Source: Litorivita sp040371945 | GTDB lineage: Bacteria > Pseudomonadota > Alphaproteobacteria > Rhodobacterales > Rhodobacteraceae | Assembly (NCBI RefSeq): GCF_040371945.1 | Contig: NZ_BAABWS010000001.1 | Coordinates: 248,001-312,000 of the forward strand | Reading direction: 5' to 3' | DNA length: 64,000 bases | Shown: positions 34,629-44,188 of the stretch, in pieces | Position numbering within the stretch: the first letter of the stretch is position 1 | Layout: each line of letters opens with the position of its first letter | Position numbers and translations under genes: made by a program | Notes under the pieces: generated by a model | What the model was told of the DNA's origin: nothing | Database searches by the model: none | Seen by the model: the letters and a program-made list of their open reading frames with translations, nothing else

Positions 34629-36005
34629 CTAGAAAAAGTCGATCGAGACCTGCAAGAGCCGCTCGACCTCCGGCACATCCGCAGCCATTGCAAACATGAC
34701 GATCACATCGCCCTCGTCGATTTTGACGTTGGCCAAGGGTTTCGTCACCTTGCCGTCCTTCAAGATCGCCGCGACGAGCACCCCTTCGGGGAAACCGATG
34801 TCGCGGATCGTGCGGCCCGAGATCGGCGAAGTCGACAGCACCTCGGCCTCGATCACCTCGGCCTCGGCATCACCGATCGAATAGACGCCGCGCACACGCC
34901 CGTGACGGATGTGGCGCAAGATCGAGCTGACCGTTGTGGCGCGCGGGTTGATATAGGCATCCACCCCCAGCGGCCCCAACAGCGGCACCAATGTCGGATC
35001 GTTGATCAAGGCGATTGCCATCGGGCAGCCTTCGGCCTTGGCGCGCACAGCGGCCAGCATATTGGTCTTGTCATCATCGGTGACGCAAAGCACCGCATCG
35101 GCGCGGTTGATATTCGCCTCGGCCAACAGCGCCGCATCCAGCCCGTCGCCATTAAGCACAATCGTGCGCTCCAATTCTTCGGCGGCGCGCTCGGCGATTT
35201 TGCGGTTCTTCTCGATCACCTTGACGCGGATGCGCTGCGTGCGCTTTTCCAATGCCTTGGCCACCGCAAGCCCGACGTTCCCGCCGCCGATCACCACCAC
35301 ACGCTCTTGCTTTTTCAGAGTTTTCCCGAAGACCTCAAGCATCCGCGGCACGTCTTCATTGGGCGCGAAGATATAACAATTGTCCCCGACAAAAAGCTGG
35401 TCCGAGGGCGCGGGCGCGAAAAGCCGCCCGTCGCGGCGCACCCCCACCACGATCACCCGCAGCGTCGAGAACAGATCGGTCAACTGCCGCAGCGGCGTGT
35501 TCACCACGGGGCAATCGTCGTCGATTGTGATCCCCATGAGCTGCGCCTTGCCGCCCAAAAAGGTTTCGGTGTCAAAAGCCGCCGGCGCGGCCAGACGTTG
35601 CAAAGCGGCCTCGGCCACCTCGCGCTCGGGGCTGATCACCACGTCGATCGGCATGTGATCGCGCCGGTAAAGATCCGAATAAATCGCCGTCAGATAGCTT
35701 TGCGCGCGCAAACGCGCCACCTTGCGCGGCACGGAAAACACCGAATGGGCGACCTGACAGGTGACCATATTCACCTCGTCCGAATAGGTCGCGGCAATCA
35801 CCATATCGGCGTCGCGCGCCCCCGCACGGTCAAGCACATCAGGATAGGAGGCAAACCCCGAAATCCCTTGCACATCAAGGGTATCGGTCGCACGGCGCAC
35901 CAGATCGGGATTGCTGTCCACCACGGTGACGTCGTTGTTCTCTCCGGACAGATGGCGGGCGATTTGCCACCCCACCTGCCCCGCGCCGCAGATAATGACC
36001 TTCAT
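34629..36005 (-). CDS. trkA: Trk system potassium uptake protein TrkA
   Basis: A 458-residue cytosolic gating subunit with two RCK (TrkA_N plus TrkA_C) units. The first Rossmann motif is MKVIICGAGQVGWQIARHLS (residues 1-20) and the second is VVIGGGNVGLAVAKALEK at about 235-252. It binds NAD(H) or ATP and controls TrkH. Each half ends in a TrkA_C beta domain (for example VLVAAILKDGKVTKPL). Length and layout are typical. Confidence 0.96.
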   Translation of the reverse strand: MKVIICGAGQVGWQIARHLSGENNDVTVVDSNPDLVRRATDTLDVQGISGFASYPDVLDRAGARDADMVIAATYSDEVNMVTCQVAHSVFSVPRKVARLRAQSYLTAIYSDLYRRDHMPIDVVISPEREVAEAALQRLAAPAAFDTETFLGGKAQLMGITIDDDCPVVNTPLRQLTDLFSTLRVIVVGVRRDGRLFAPAPSDQLFVGDNCYIFAPNEDVPRMLEVFGKTLKKQERVVVIGGGNVGLAVAKALEKRTQRIRVKVIEKNRKIAERAAEELERTIVLNGDGLDAALLAEANINRADAVLCVTDDDKTNMLAAVRAKAEGCPMAIALINDPTLVPLLGPLGVDAYINPRATTVSSILRHIRHGRVRGVYSIGDAEAEVIEAEVLSTSPISGRTIRDIGFPEGVLVAAILKDGKVTKPLANVKIDEGDVIVMFAMAADVPEVERLLQVSIDFF

Positions 36006-36171
36006 AAAAGCCGTTCCCGTGCTTGTTCATCTATGTCCCGCCACGCTAGCGGTTTGCTGCGCGAAATGACAGATGCGAATATGCCCGTCAAATCAATTGT
36101 CTTTGCTTTGCGCCCTGTGCAAATTGGGCCATATGCCGCGCCCATCTGCGGCCCAACGCCCGAGGCTTGCC

Positions 36172-36624
36172 ATGCTCCGACCCCGCCTTTTGCCGCTCGT
36201 ATTGACCCTCGCCCTCGCCGGTTGCCTGCCGGTCGAGGTCTATCACAAGACCGGCGTGCCGATTTCCAAGCTGCGCAGCGATGATCTGGACTGCGCCGTC
36301 TCGGCGCTGGCCAAAGTGCCGGTCACCACGATGACCCGCACCATCGCGGGCCATTACGTGCCCGGGCGCAGGGTATGCGGCCCCGCCGTATGTTACCGCA
36401 CCGCCGGATACATGACGCCGCCGCGGATCGAGCAATATGACAGCAGCGCGCCGCTGCGCGCCCAAGTGGCTGCGCAATGTATGCAAAACCGCGGCTACCG
36501 CGCCGTAGAGTTGAAACGCTGCACCAGCAGCGGGCCGATCACCGTGCCGAGCCGTCAACCGGAGCTGAGCGCCGCATCCTGCGCCGTTAAGGTCCAAGAT
36601 CGTTGGGAAGTTGTCACGCCGTAA
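36172..36624 (+). CDS. Small secreted lipoprotein of unknown function
   Basis: A 150-residue protein. It starts MLRPRLLPLVLTLALAGC, with a lipobox LAGC and lipidation at Cys18. The mature part has an even number of Cys (LDCAVSAL, GRRVCGPAVCYRTAGY, AQCMQNRGYRAVELKRC, SCAVK) that could form disulfides. I do not recognise a family function: similar proteins in the order are annotated only as hypothetical. ATG 36172 is chosen because it gives a standard lipoprotein signal. It reads on the plus strand inside the otherwise minus-strand ntrX-trkA block, so it breaks the co-directional cluster. Confidence 0.7.
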   Translation: MLRPRLLPLVLTLALAGCLPVEVYHKTGVPISKLRSDDLDCAVSALAKVPVTTMTRTIAGHYVPGRRVCGPAVCYRTAGYMTPPRIEQYDSSAPLRAQVAAQCMQNRGYRAVELKRCTSSGPITVPSRQPELSAASCAVKVQDRWEVVTP

Positions 36625-36648
36625 AGGCCTTATGCAAGGCTTTGTGAT

Positions 36649-36664
36649 TGGACCAAACGGTCCA
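36649..36664. repeat. TRGACCRNNYGGTCYA palindrome, site 9
   Basis: TGGACCAAACGGTCCA in the 68-bp gap between the convergent lipoprotein and ntrX genes. Confidence 0.85.
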
Positions 36665-36692
36665 ACCAAATCTTGTGGTGCATATGACGGGT

Positions 36693-38114
36693 TTAGCTCG
36701 CTTCTTCCACGCTCTCGTCGTCATCCACATGCGCCACCCGCGCGCCGGATTTGTTCGAGGTGACCACGCCGAGCGATTTGAGCTTGCGGTGCAGGGCGCT
36801 GCGCTCCATCCCGACGAACTGCGCGGTGCGCGAAATATTGCCGCCAAACCGGTTGATTTGCGTCAACAGATATTCGCGTTCAAAAGCCTCGCGCGCTTCG
36901 CGCAGCGGCATCGTCGCCAAAGTGCCGGCCAAAATCACCCGCCCCTCGTCACCGCCGCCACCGCCCGTATCGCTAGGCAGTTCAGCCGCCTCGATCGGGC
37001 CGCTGCCATCGCCCAAAATCAACACCCGCTCCATCATATTGCGCAGCTGGCGCACATTGCCGGGCCAGATCACGGTTTGCAACATCGCGACCGCTTCCTC
37101 GCTCAGGCTGCGTAGCGGCAAGCCTTGGGTTTTGTTGAACATTTCGAGGAAATGCTCGGCCAGAACCGGAATATCCTCGCGCCGCTCTTCCAAGGACGGC
37201 ACCGCAATCGGCACGACATTGAGCCGGTGATACAGCTCTTGGCGAAAGCGCTCGGCTTTGATTTCCGCTTCCAGATCGCGGTTGGTGGAGGAAATCACCC
37301 GCAAATCGACCCGCACCTTGCTTGATCCGCCGACGCGCAAAAACTGTTGATCGACCAGAACCCGCAGGATTTTTGACTGTGTTCCCAAGGGCATATCAGC
37401 CACTTCGTCAAAATAGATCACCCCGCCATTGGCTTGCTCCAACAATCCTGGCTCGATGCCGTTCTCGCTGCTTTCGCGGCCAAAGAGCGCCTCTTCCATC
37501 CCGTCAGGTTCGATCGAGGCACAGCCCACGGTGACGAACGGCGCCGAAGCGCGGGCCGAATTGGCATGGATATAGCGCGCCGCAACCTCTTTGCCCGCCC
37601 CCGCAGGCCCCGTCAGCATCACCCGCCCGTTGGATTTGGTCACCTTATCAAGCTGGCTCATCAAGGTTTTGAAGGGCACCGAGGCCCCGACCATTTCGGT
37701 CGGCCCGACATCCTTGCGTTTGAGTTCGCTGTTCTCGCGGCGCAGGCGCGAGGTTTCCATCGCGCGCCGGATCACCACCAGCAACTGATCGATATTAAAG
37801 GGTTTTTCGATGAAATCATAAGCGCCCTGTTTGATCGCGGCCACGGCGATTTCGATATTGCCATGGCCCGAAATGATCACCACCGGCACCTCGGGATAAT
37901 CGCGTTTGACCGTTTTGAGAATGTCGATCCCGTCCATCTGGCTGTCCTTGAGCCAGATATCGAGGATCATCAGGCTGGGCGGCTGATCCTCGACCGCCTT
38001 CATGCAATCGTCCGAATTGCCGGCCAACCGCGTGGTAAAGCCTTCATCCTCAAGAATATCCGAGATCAATTCGCGAATATCGCGCTCGTCGTCCACAATC
38101 AAAATATCGCTCAT
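36693..38114 (-). CDS. ntrX: Response regulator NtrX
   Basis: A 473-residue response regulator. The receiver domain has acidic residues VDDE and the phospho-acceptor D52 (LMILDIWLKD). The AAA+ domain has Walker A GPAGAGKEVAARYIH and Walker B IYFDEVADMP, followed by WPGNVRQLRN and a FIS-type HTH (GNISRTAQFVGMERSALHRKLKSLGV). The sigma54-contact loop GAFTGA is missing: the sequence at that place reads LFGRESSENGIEPGLLEQ. It therefore probably does not act through sigma54. It follows ntrY at 7 bp and forms the NtrY/NtrX two-component pair. Confidence 0.95.
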   Translation of the reverse strand: MSDILIVDDERDIRELISDILEDEGFTTRLAGNSDDCMKAVEDQPPSLMILDIWLKDSQMDGIDILKTVKRDYPEVPVVIISGHGNIEIAVAAIKQGAYDFIEKPFNIDQLLVVIRRAMETSRLRRENSELKRKDVGPTEMVGASVPFKTLMSQLDKVTKSNGRVMLTGPAGAGKEVAARYIHANSARASAPFVTVGCASIEPDGMEEALFGRESSENGIEPGLLEQANGGVIYFDEVADMPLGTQSKILRVLVDQQFLRVGGSSKVRVDLRVISSTNRDLEAEIKAERFRQELYHRLNVVPIAVPSLEERREDIPVLAEHFLEMFNKTQGLPLRSLSEEAVAMLQTVIWPGNVRQLRNMMERVLILGDGSGPIEAAELPSDTGGGGGDEGRVILAGTLATMPLREAREAFEREYLLTQINRFGGNISRTAQFVGMERSALHRKLKSLGVVTSNKSGARVAHVDDDESVEEAS

Positions 38115-38121
38115 GTGTCCC

Positions 38122-40440
38122 TCATACCGTTTCTTTTACGTCTGTTTCTCCGCCCGCCGCAGGCCGCAAAGCCTCGGGCGTCAGAGGCAAGCGAACCACC
38201 GCCATTGCCCCCGCATGATTGGCCGCCTCAAATTGCGGCGCGGTCTCCAAAGCAAGGCTGCCGCCATGCTCTTCGATGATTTTCTTCACGATGGGCAGGC
38301 CAAGACCGGTGCCCTTCTCGCGGGTCGTGACATAGGGCTCAAAAAGCCGCGCGCGATCTTCGGGCAATCCGATCCCGTTGTCGGCAATGCGAATTTCCGC
38401 CATCGGGCCATGGCGATCCAATGTGATTTCGATGCGCGGCGCATAGCCATCGGGCACGCCGCGCTCGATCAGGCTTTCGGTCGCCTCGCCCGCGTTTTTG
38501 ATCAGATTGGTCAAAGCCTGATGGATCATCGTCGCATCAAGATCGGCAGTCATCACCGCGTCCGCACCCGCCAAGGTAATCGTCACATCGGGTTGCCCCG
38601 CGCGTTGCAGCAACACCGCGTCATTGAGGATCGAAGAGATATTTTCCTCGCGCCTTTGCGGCTCGGGCATACGGGCGAATTTTGAAAACTCGTCAACAAT
38701 GCGCCGCAAGTCATTGGTTTGGCGCACAATAACGCCCGTGAGCTGTTCCAGATCACCGGCGTTCGCCTCGTCCAGATGCCGCGAAAACTTGCGTTTGATC
38801 CGCTCTGCGGAAAGCTGGATCGGGGTCAGAGGGTTTTTGATTTCATGGGCGATCCGGCGCGCCACATCGCCCCATGCCGCCATCCGCTGCGCCGCGACCA
38901 AGTCGGTGACATCGTCAAAAGCGACCACGAAACCTTCGAGCCTTTGCGCGTCGCTGCGCCGCGTCGACATACGCACCAGAAGGTTTTCAAGCCGCCCCGC
39001 GCGGCTGACCTTGATCTCTTCTTGCACCACTTCTTGGCCGCTGCTGCGCAGCCGCTCGAACAGCGCGCCGAACTCCGGCACCGCCACTTCCAAGGCGACG
39101 CTTTGACGTTCTTCGTGCCAATCGAGCAAACGCTCGGCGGAGCGGTTCACAAAGGCCACGCGCCCCTTGGCATCAAGCCCGACCACGCCGGAGGTCACCG
39201 AGCTGAGCACCGAATCGAACATCCGGCGGCGGCGCTCGATCTGCTCATTGGTGTCCAAAAGCTCTTGGCGCTGGCCTTTGAGTTGGCGGGTCATCTGGTT
39301 GAAATAGCGGCCAAGCTGGGCAATCTCGTCCTCGCCCTCCTCTTCGACGACCTGCACATCCAGATTGCCGGTCCCGACATGCTGCGCCGCCGACGTCAGC
39401 CGCCCGACGGGCCGCGCCAGCCGCTCGGCGAACCAAAGCCCGAGCCAGATCGCCGCCAAAATCAAGATCACCGCGAACCCCAAGTAGAGCAGTCCGAATT
39501 CGAACAAGACCCGCCCGCGCTCGCTTTCAAGCTGCTTGTAAAGCCGCGCGGTTTCTTGGGTCTCGTCAAGCAGGTTCAAAATATCGCCATCGACCGTGCG
39601 ACTGACATAGACCAATCGGTCTACAAATGCCTCTAGCGGCACTAAGGCCCTGAATTCATTGTTATCCCAATCGGGAATGATCAAAAGCCCCTGATCGAGC
39701 GCCATGGCGATTTGCGCGGCAGTCGGCTTTTCGAAATCAAACAGATAGGAGCGCTCACCGCGCGAGCGCAGCGTGCCGCTGCTGTCGATGACATAGGCTT
39801 CGCGCAGGCCGCGCTGGATTTGCGACTGGCCTTGGGTGAGCACCTCGCGCACCTGCCCGTCGGCCATAAACCCGCGTGCGCGGCGCGAGGCATCGACAAA
39901 CCCCGCCAAAGCCCGCGCATCTTGGGCCAGATCGCGGCGATGTTCGTCCTCATAGGCCTGCGCGGCGGCCAAGGACGAGCCGACCACTTGGCGCACCCGT
40001 TCGGAAAACCAGCCCTCAAGCCCGACATTCACCGTCAACATCGCAAAAATCGCCACGGTCACTGTCGGGATCAGCGCCATCAGCACAAACACGCCGGTCA
40101 AGCGCAGGTGGAGCCGCGATCCGGCCGAATGGGCGCGCCGTGCGGCGACCATCTGCGCCACGCGTTGCAAGACCAAGGCCGCGACCGCCAACACATAGAC
40201 CAGATCGGCCAGAAGAATCAGCCGCAAGCCGATAGAGGTCGCGGCTTGATCCAAGGGGCCAAGGATCAAGAATGTCGCCAGAGCCAGCAAGGGACCGAGC
40301 ACCACAAGACCCAAAGTCGCCGCATTTTGCACGCGCTTCTGGCGCCGCAAACGTTGCAGCCTGAGCCAAGTCTGTTTCCGCTTCGGGGGAGCCAAGCGCT
40401 GCCCTCTTCCTGATGTGCTGATACAAATCGGCCACAGCAT
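38122..40440 (-). CDS. ntrY: Sensor histidine kinase NtrY
   Basis: A 772-residue transmembrane kinase. Two or three N-terminal TM helices (LGLVVLGPLLALATFLILG, LRLILLADLVYVLAVAALVL, LTGVFVLMALIPTVTVAIFAML) and another before the HAMP domain (LLYLGFAVILILAAIWLGLWFAERLARPVGRL) enclose a periplasmic sensor. Then come HAMP, PAS (MFDSVLSSVTSGVVGLDAKG), HisKA with the catalytic His in RRIAHEIKNPLTPIQLSAERIKRKF, and a HATPase domain (NLIKNAGEAT, GTGLGLPIVKKIIEEHGG). A palindromic repeat at 39608-39623 codes VDRLVY in the periplasmic part. Confidence 0.95.
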   Translation of the reverse strand: MLWPICISTSGRGQRLAPPKRKQTWLRLQRLRRQKRVQNAATLGLVVLGPLLALATFLILGPLDQAATSIGLRLILLADLVYVLAVAALVLQRVAQMVAARRAHSAGSRLHLRLTGVFVLMALIPTVTVAIFAMLTVNVGLEGWFSERVRQVVGSSLAAAQAYEDEHRRDLAQDARALAGFVDASRRARGFMADGQVREVLTQGQSQIQRGLREAYVIDSSGTLRSRGERSYLFDFEKPTAAQIAMALDQGLLIIPDWDNNEFRALVPLEAFVDRLVYVSRTVDGDILNLLDETQETARLYKQLESERGRVLFEFGLLYLGFAVILILAAIWLGLWFAERLARPVGRLTSAAQHVGTGNLDVQVVEEEGEDEIAQLGRYFNQMTRQLKGQRQELLDTNEQIERRRRMFDSVLSSVTSGVVGLDAKGRVAFVNRSAERLLDWHEERQSVALEVAVPEFGALFERLRSSGQEVVQEEIKVSRAGRLENLLVRMSTRRSDAQRLEGFVVAFDDVTDLVAAQRMAAWGDVARRIAHEIKNPLTPIQLSAERIKRKFSRHLDEANAGDLEQLTGVIVRQTNDLRRIVDEFSKFARMPEPQRREENISSILNDAVLLQRAGQPDVTITLAGADAVMTADLDATMIHQALTNLIKNAGEATESLIERGVPDGYAPRIEITLDRHGPMAEIRIADNGIGLPEDRARLFEPYVTTREKGTGLGLPIVKKIIEEHGGSLALETAPQFEAANHAGAMAVVRLPLTPEALRPAAGGETDVKETV
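39608..39623. repeat. TRGACCRNNYGGTCYA palindrome, site 10 (inside ntrY)
   Basis: TAGACCAATCGGTCTA. On the minus strand it reads GTA GAC CGA TTG GTC TAT (VDRLVY) in the periplasmic domain of NtrY. Confidence 0.85.
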
Positions 40441-40535
40441 CCCACGCAGGATGCAGCGAAATCTGCTCAGCGAACCGCCATATTTTGTGGTCCTCTAAAG
40501 GCGGAATGCCTTCGGGCCACTCTTATGTTGCCCTT

Positions 40536-41906
40536 TTACATCAACTTGCGGCGCCGTGTCACGCGAATATCGAGGTCTGTGATCTTCTTGCGCAAAGTAT
40601 TGCGGTTGATCCCGAGCAAATCGGCACATTTAGCCTGATTTCCGCCGGTTGCATCCAATGCGATCTCGATCAAAGGCATTTCGACCTCGCGCAAAATCCG
40701 TGCATAGACGCCGGGCGGTGGCAACATATTGCCGTGCAAATCGAAGTAACGGCGCAAATGCCGCGCCACTGCGCCCGAGAGCTTTTCGGTATCGGCGCCG
40801 CCAAGCGCAGGCTCCAATTCCGGCTGATTGCCCAAAACCGCCTCGACCTCGCTGCGCGTGATCTCGTCGGTGCGCGCGGTCAAAACCAGACGCCGGATCG
40901 CATTCTCGAGCTGGCGCACATTCCCAGGCCAGCTATAGACCCGCATCAGTTCCAACGCGCCATCGGCAAAGCGCCGCGCCGCAGAGCCGTCACGCTCTGC
41001 GCGGGCCAGAAAATGCTCGGTCAGAAGCGGAATATCATCCACCCGCTCGCGCAGCGCAGGCACGTGGATCGAGGCCCCCGACAAACGGTAAAACAGGTCC
41101 TGACGCACCTTGCCGTCATCCATAGCGCGGCTCAAATCGCTCTGACTGGTGGCCATAAAGCGCGGGGTCGCATCGCCGCCCGCATCCATCATCCGCACGA
41201 TACGCGCTTGAACTTCGCCGTCTATATCGCTGATTTCATCGAACAAAACCGTCCCACCCTTGGCGCGCGCCAAAACCTTTGAAGGGCCTTCAAGCTCGGA
41301 CAGATCCGCCGCCGTCGCGGTGACAAAGGGCAAATTGCGCCGGTCCGAAAAATCATGGATCGCCCGCGCGATCAGAGATTTCCCCGTGCCGCTTTCGCCC
41401 GAAATCAGAACCGACAGATCGGTATTCATCACCTTGGCGACCAACCGGTAAAGCGCCTGCATCGCAGGGGTACGCCCGACCAGCGGCAATTCGTCAGGGC
41501 GCTCCTTCACCTCGATTTGCGAGGTGGGCGCCCCCGAGGTGCGCCGCACCTCCAAGGCCCGCGCCGTGCGCTTCATCAGATCGGGCAAATCAAACGGTTT
41601 GGGCAGGTAATCATAGGCCTCGGCCTCGGCGGCCTGAATGGCGGTCATGATGGTGTTTTGCGCCGAAATGACGATCACCGGCAGGCCCGGACGATCCTCG
41701 GCGATCTTCGGCAGCATCTCCAGACCATTGCCATCGGGCATCATCACATCGGAAATCACCACATCGCCTTTGCCCTCGGCCACCCAGCGCATCAAGGTGG
41801 TCAGCGAGGAGGTCGCATGCACCTTACATCCCGCGCGGGTCAGCGCTTGGGTCAAAACGGTGCGGATCGTGCGGTCGTCATCCGCGACAAGAACGGTGCC
41901 ATCCAT
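40536..41906 (-). CDS. ntrC: Nitrogen regulator NtrC (Rhodobacter-type)
   Basis: A 456-residue response regulator. The receiver has VADDDRT and the phospho-acceptor D53 (VVISDVMMPDGN). The AAA+ domain has Walker A SGESGTGKSLIARAIH and Walker B VLFDEISD, then WPGNVRQLENAIRR and a C-terminal FIS-type HTH (GNQAKCADLLGINRNTLRKKITDL). As in Rhodobacter capsulatus NtrC, the GAFTGA loop is absent (sequence runs LSELEGPSKVLARAKGG), and that protein activates the sigma70 polymerase. It overlaps ntrB by one base (TGATG). Confidence 0.95.
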   Translation of the reverse strand: MDGTVLVADDDRTIRTVLTQALTRAGCKVHATSSLTTLMRWVAEGKGDVVISDVMMPDGNGLEMLPKIAEDRPGLPVIVISAQNTIMTAIQAAEAEAYDYLPKPFDLPDLMKRTARALEVRRTSGAPTSQIEVKERPDELPLVGRTPAMQALYRLVAKVMNTDLSVLISGESGTGKSLIARAIHDFSDRRNLPFVTATAADLSELEGPSKVLARAKGGTVLFDEISDIDGEVQARIVRMMDAGGDATPRFMATSQSDLSRAMDDGKVRQDLFYRLSGASIHVPALRERVDDIPLLTEHFLARAERDGSAARRFADGALELMRVYSWPGNVRQLENAIRRLVLTARTDEITRSEVEAVLGNQPELEPALGGADTEKLSGAVARHLRRYFDLHGNMLPPPGVYARILREVEMPLIEIALDATGGNQAKCADLLGINRNTLRKKITDLDIRVTRRRKLM

Positions 41907-43000
41907 CAGGAGGTCTCCTCAAAGTTACGGGGGGCAAGGGGTAGAGAAATACGGAAAATCGTGCGGCTGGGTATGCTATCGACCGAAATCCATCCGTCAT
42001 GGTCGGAGATGATCTTGCTCACCAGTGCGAGGCCCAAACCGGTGCCGTTTTCGCGCCCCGACACGAAGGGGTCGAAAATATCGCCCGCGATCTCTTTGGG
42101 CAATCCGGGACCATCGTCGATCACCTCGATCTGCAAGGGCAAAGAGACGCCGGTGCCATCGGCGCGGCGCAGGCGGAAACTATGCTCGTAATAGGTATGC
42201 AGGCGAATATTTCCGCCTTTCTTATCAGCGGCTTCCGAGGCGTTCTTAAGAAGGTTCAACACCACTTGCAAAAGCTGATCCGGATCGCCCGCCGCCGGCG
42301 GCAGCGACGGATCGTAATCCTCGGCGATCTTCATATGGGCGCCAAAGCCAAGCAAGGCAGAGCGGCGCGCGCGGTCCAAAACATCATGCACATTCACCGC
42401 TTTCATCCGCGGCTTGGAGAGATTTCCAAATTGCTCCACCTGCTCCAAAAGCCCGACAATCCGGCGGGTTTCCTCGACGATGAGATCGGTCAATTCCTGA
42501 TCATCCTTGCTCAGCCCCATCGACAAAAGCTGCGCCGCGCCAGTGATCCCCGCCAGCGGGTTCTTGATCTCGTGGGCCAGCATCTCGGCCATGCCGATCG
42601 CTGATTTTGCGGCCGATTTCACCGAATGGTTTTGCGTCATCCGTCCCGCCAATTCGCGCGGAGAAATCAGGAACATCATCACCCCAGGCGCATCATTGAG
42701 CGGCGCGATCTGCAAATTACAATGCAGCGGTGCGCGCTCTCCGGTGCCGACATCCACATCATTGACGAAAAGCGGCGCGCTGTGATCACGCGCGCGGCCA
42801 AAGGCCTCCTCTATCTGCGCATCGATTGCCAGACGGTCCCACAACGGTTCACCGTGGATGCTTTTGGCCGAGGTGTTCAAAAACCCTTCGGCCGCAGGGT
42901 TGATATCGATGATCTTGTCATCTTGATCGACCAAAAGCGCCGGCACCGGAAGCGAGGCCCAAATTGCGCTATCGGCCTGAGTCTTCGACGGCGCTGTCAT
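41906..43000 (-). CDS. ntrB: Nitrogen sensor kinase/phosphatase NtrB
   Basis: A 364-residue cytosolic kinase. The PAS domain spans about 14-100 (SLPVPALLVDQDDKIIDINPAAEGFL). The phospho-acceptor His lies in GMAEMLAHEIKNPLAGITGAAQLL, and the HATPase domain has NLLKNASEAADKKGG and ENGTGLGLALVSKIISDHDG. NtrB is controlled by the PII protein and phosphorylates NtrC. ATG 43000 overlaps the dusB stop by 4 bp (ATGA). The frame extends upstream only as overlap with dusB. Confidence 0.95.
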   Translation of the reverse strand: MTAPSKTQADSAIWASLPVPALLVDQDDKIIDINPAAEGFLNTSAKSIHGEPLWDRLAIDAQIEEAFGRARDHSAPLFVNDVDVGTGERAPLHCNLQIAPLNDAPGVMMFLISPRELAGRMTQNHSVKSAAKSAIGMAEMLAHEIKNPLAGITGAAQLLSMGLSKDDQELTDLIVEETRRIVGLLEQVEQFGNLSKPRMKAVNVHDVLDRARRSALLGFGAHMKIAEDYDPSLPPAAGDPDQLLQVVLNLLKNASEAADKKGGNIRLHTYYEHSFRLRRADGTGVSLPLQIEVIDDGPGLPKEIAGDIFDPFVSGRENGTGLGLALVSKIISDHDGWISVDSIPSRTIFRISLPLAPRNFEETS

Positions 43001-43980
43001 GCCGCATCCTTTCGCGCGCCGTCCACGGCCAGCGGGATCAAACGCAACACCTCGCTGCTGTCGCGGCAGGTCAGAACCTCGCGGCGCAAGGCTTTGGGCG
43101 TATTGGCCGCATCCATATACCACCCCAGATGTTTGCGCGCGGTGCGCAGGCCCAAATCGGCCCCGTAAAAGCTGAGCATTGACTCGTAATGTCCTGATAT
43201 CATGTCTGAAAGAGCACTTCCTTGCGGCTTGCGCGGTGCTGGCGTGCCATAAATCTGGTGGGCCACTTCGGCCAAGAGCCAAGGCCGCCCCTGCGCGCCG
43301 CGCCCGATCATCACCCCATCAGCCCCCGAGGCCGCAAGCGCCGCCCGCGCCGAACCCGCATCAACAATGTCGCCATTGGCGATCACCGGAATATCGACCG
43401 TTTCCTTGACGGCGCGAATAGCGGCCCAATCGGCGCTGCCTTTGTAGAACTGGCATCTTGTGCGGCCATGGATCGTGATCATCCGAATGCCCGCAGCCTC
43501 GGCCCGCTTCGCCAGATCGGGCGCATTCATCAAATCCGCATCCCACCCCAGCCGCGTCTTGAGCGTCACGGGAAGCGCCACCGCCTCGACCACCGCCTCG
43601 ATCAAATGCAAAGCATGGTCCAGATCGCGCAACAGCGCCGAGCCGGAATAGCCGTTCACCACCTTTTTGGCGGGGCAGCCCATGTTGATATCGATCACCC
43701 GCGCGCCGTTATCTTCGATCTGTTTCGCCGCGCGCGCCATCCATGTGGCCTCGCGCCCCGCGATTTGCACCGATGTGCCCTCGACGCCAAAGCCCAGTTC
43801 TGCCTTCTCGCGCACGCCCGGTTTGCCTTGGACCATCTCTTGGCTCGCCACCATTTCCGAGACGACCAACCCCGCCCCGAAAGAGGCCACAAGCGAGCGG
43901 AACGGCAGATCGGTGATCCCCGCCAGCGGTGCCAAAAGCACCGGCGGTGTGATCTTCATATCTCCCAAGTCGAGGGTCAC
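42997..43980 (-). CDS. dusB: tRNA-dihydrouridine synthase B (NifR3)
   Basis: A 327-residue flavoenzyme that reduces uridine to dihydrouridine in the tRNA D-loop. TIM-barrel motifs are visible: VLLAPLAGITDLPFRSL, VQIAGREATWMARAAK, DINMGCPAKKVVNGYSGSALLRD (catalytic Cys in GCPAKK), ITIHGRTRCQFYKGSADW, VIANGDIVD and GVMIGRGAQGRPWL. It is the first gene of the nifR3-ntrB-ntrC operon of Rhodobacter. An internal Met at residue 8 is an alternative start. Confidence 0.96.
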   Translation of the reverse strand: MTLDLGDMKITPPVLLAPLAGITDLPFRSLVASFGAGLVVSEMVASQEMVQGKPGVREKAELGFGVEGTSVQIAGREATWMARAAKQIEDNGARVIDINMGCPAKKVVNGYSGSALLRDLDHALHLIEAVVEAVALPVTLKTRLGWDADLMNAPDLAKRAEAAGIRMITIHGRTRCQFYKGSADWAAIRAVKETVDIPVIANGDIVDAGSARAALAASGADGVMIGRGAQGRPWLLAEVAHQIYGTPAPRKPQGSALSDMISGHYESMLSFYGADLGLRTARKHLGWYMDAANTPKALRREVLTCRDSSEVLRLIPLAVDGARKDAA

Positions 43981-44188
43981 GCGCTTAATCCTTGTGCAGT
44001 CTTGCGGCGGTCCCTTTTTGGCTACCCTAGGAATCGGGCACCGACAATGGCGCGCCCGCGCAAATCTGCTCTACAATCTGGCATGTGACTAATATTTAAG
44101 CAACGGAGCTCTGCACCGCAGATGATTGCCCTCAGAGGCGCGAGCGCTTATGGAGAGGCGCAAAGTCTTATGAGAGCCAAAACGCCCG

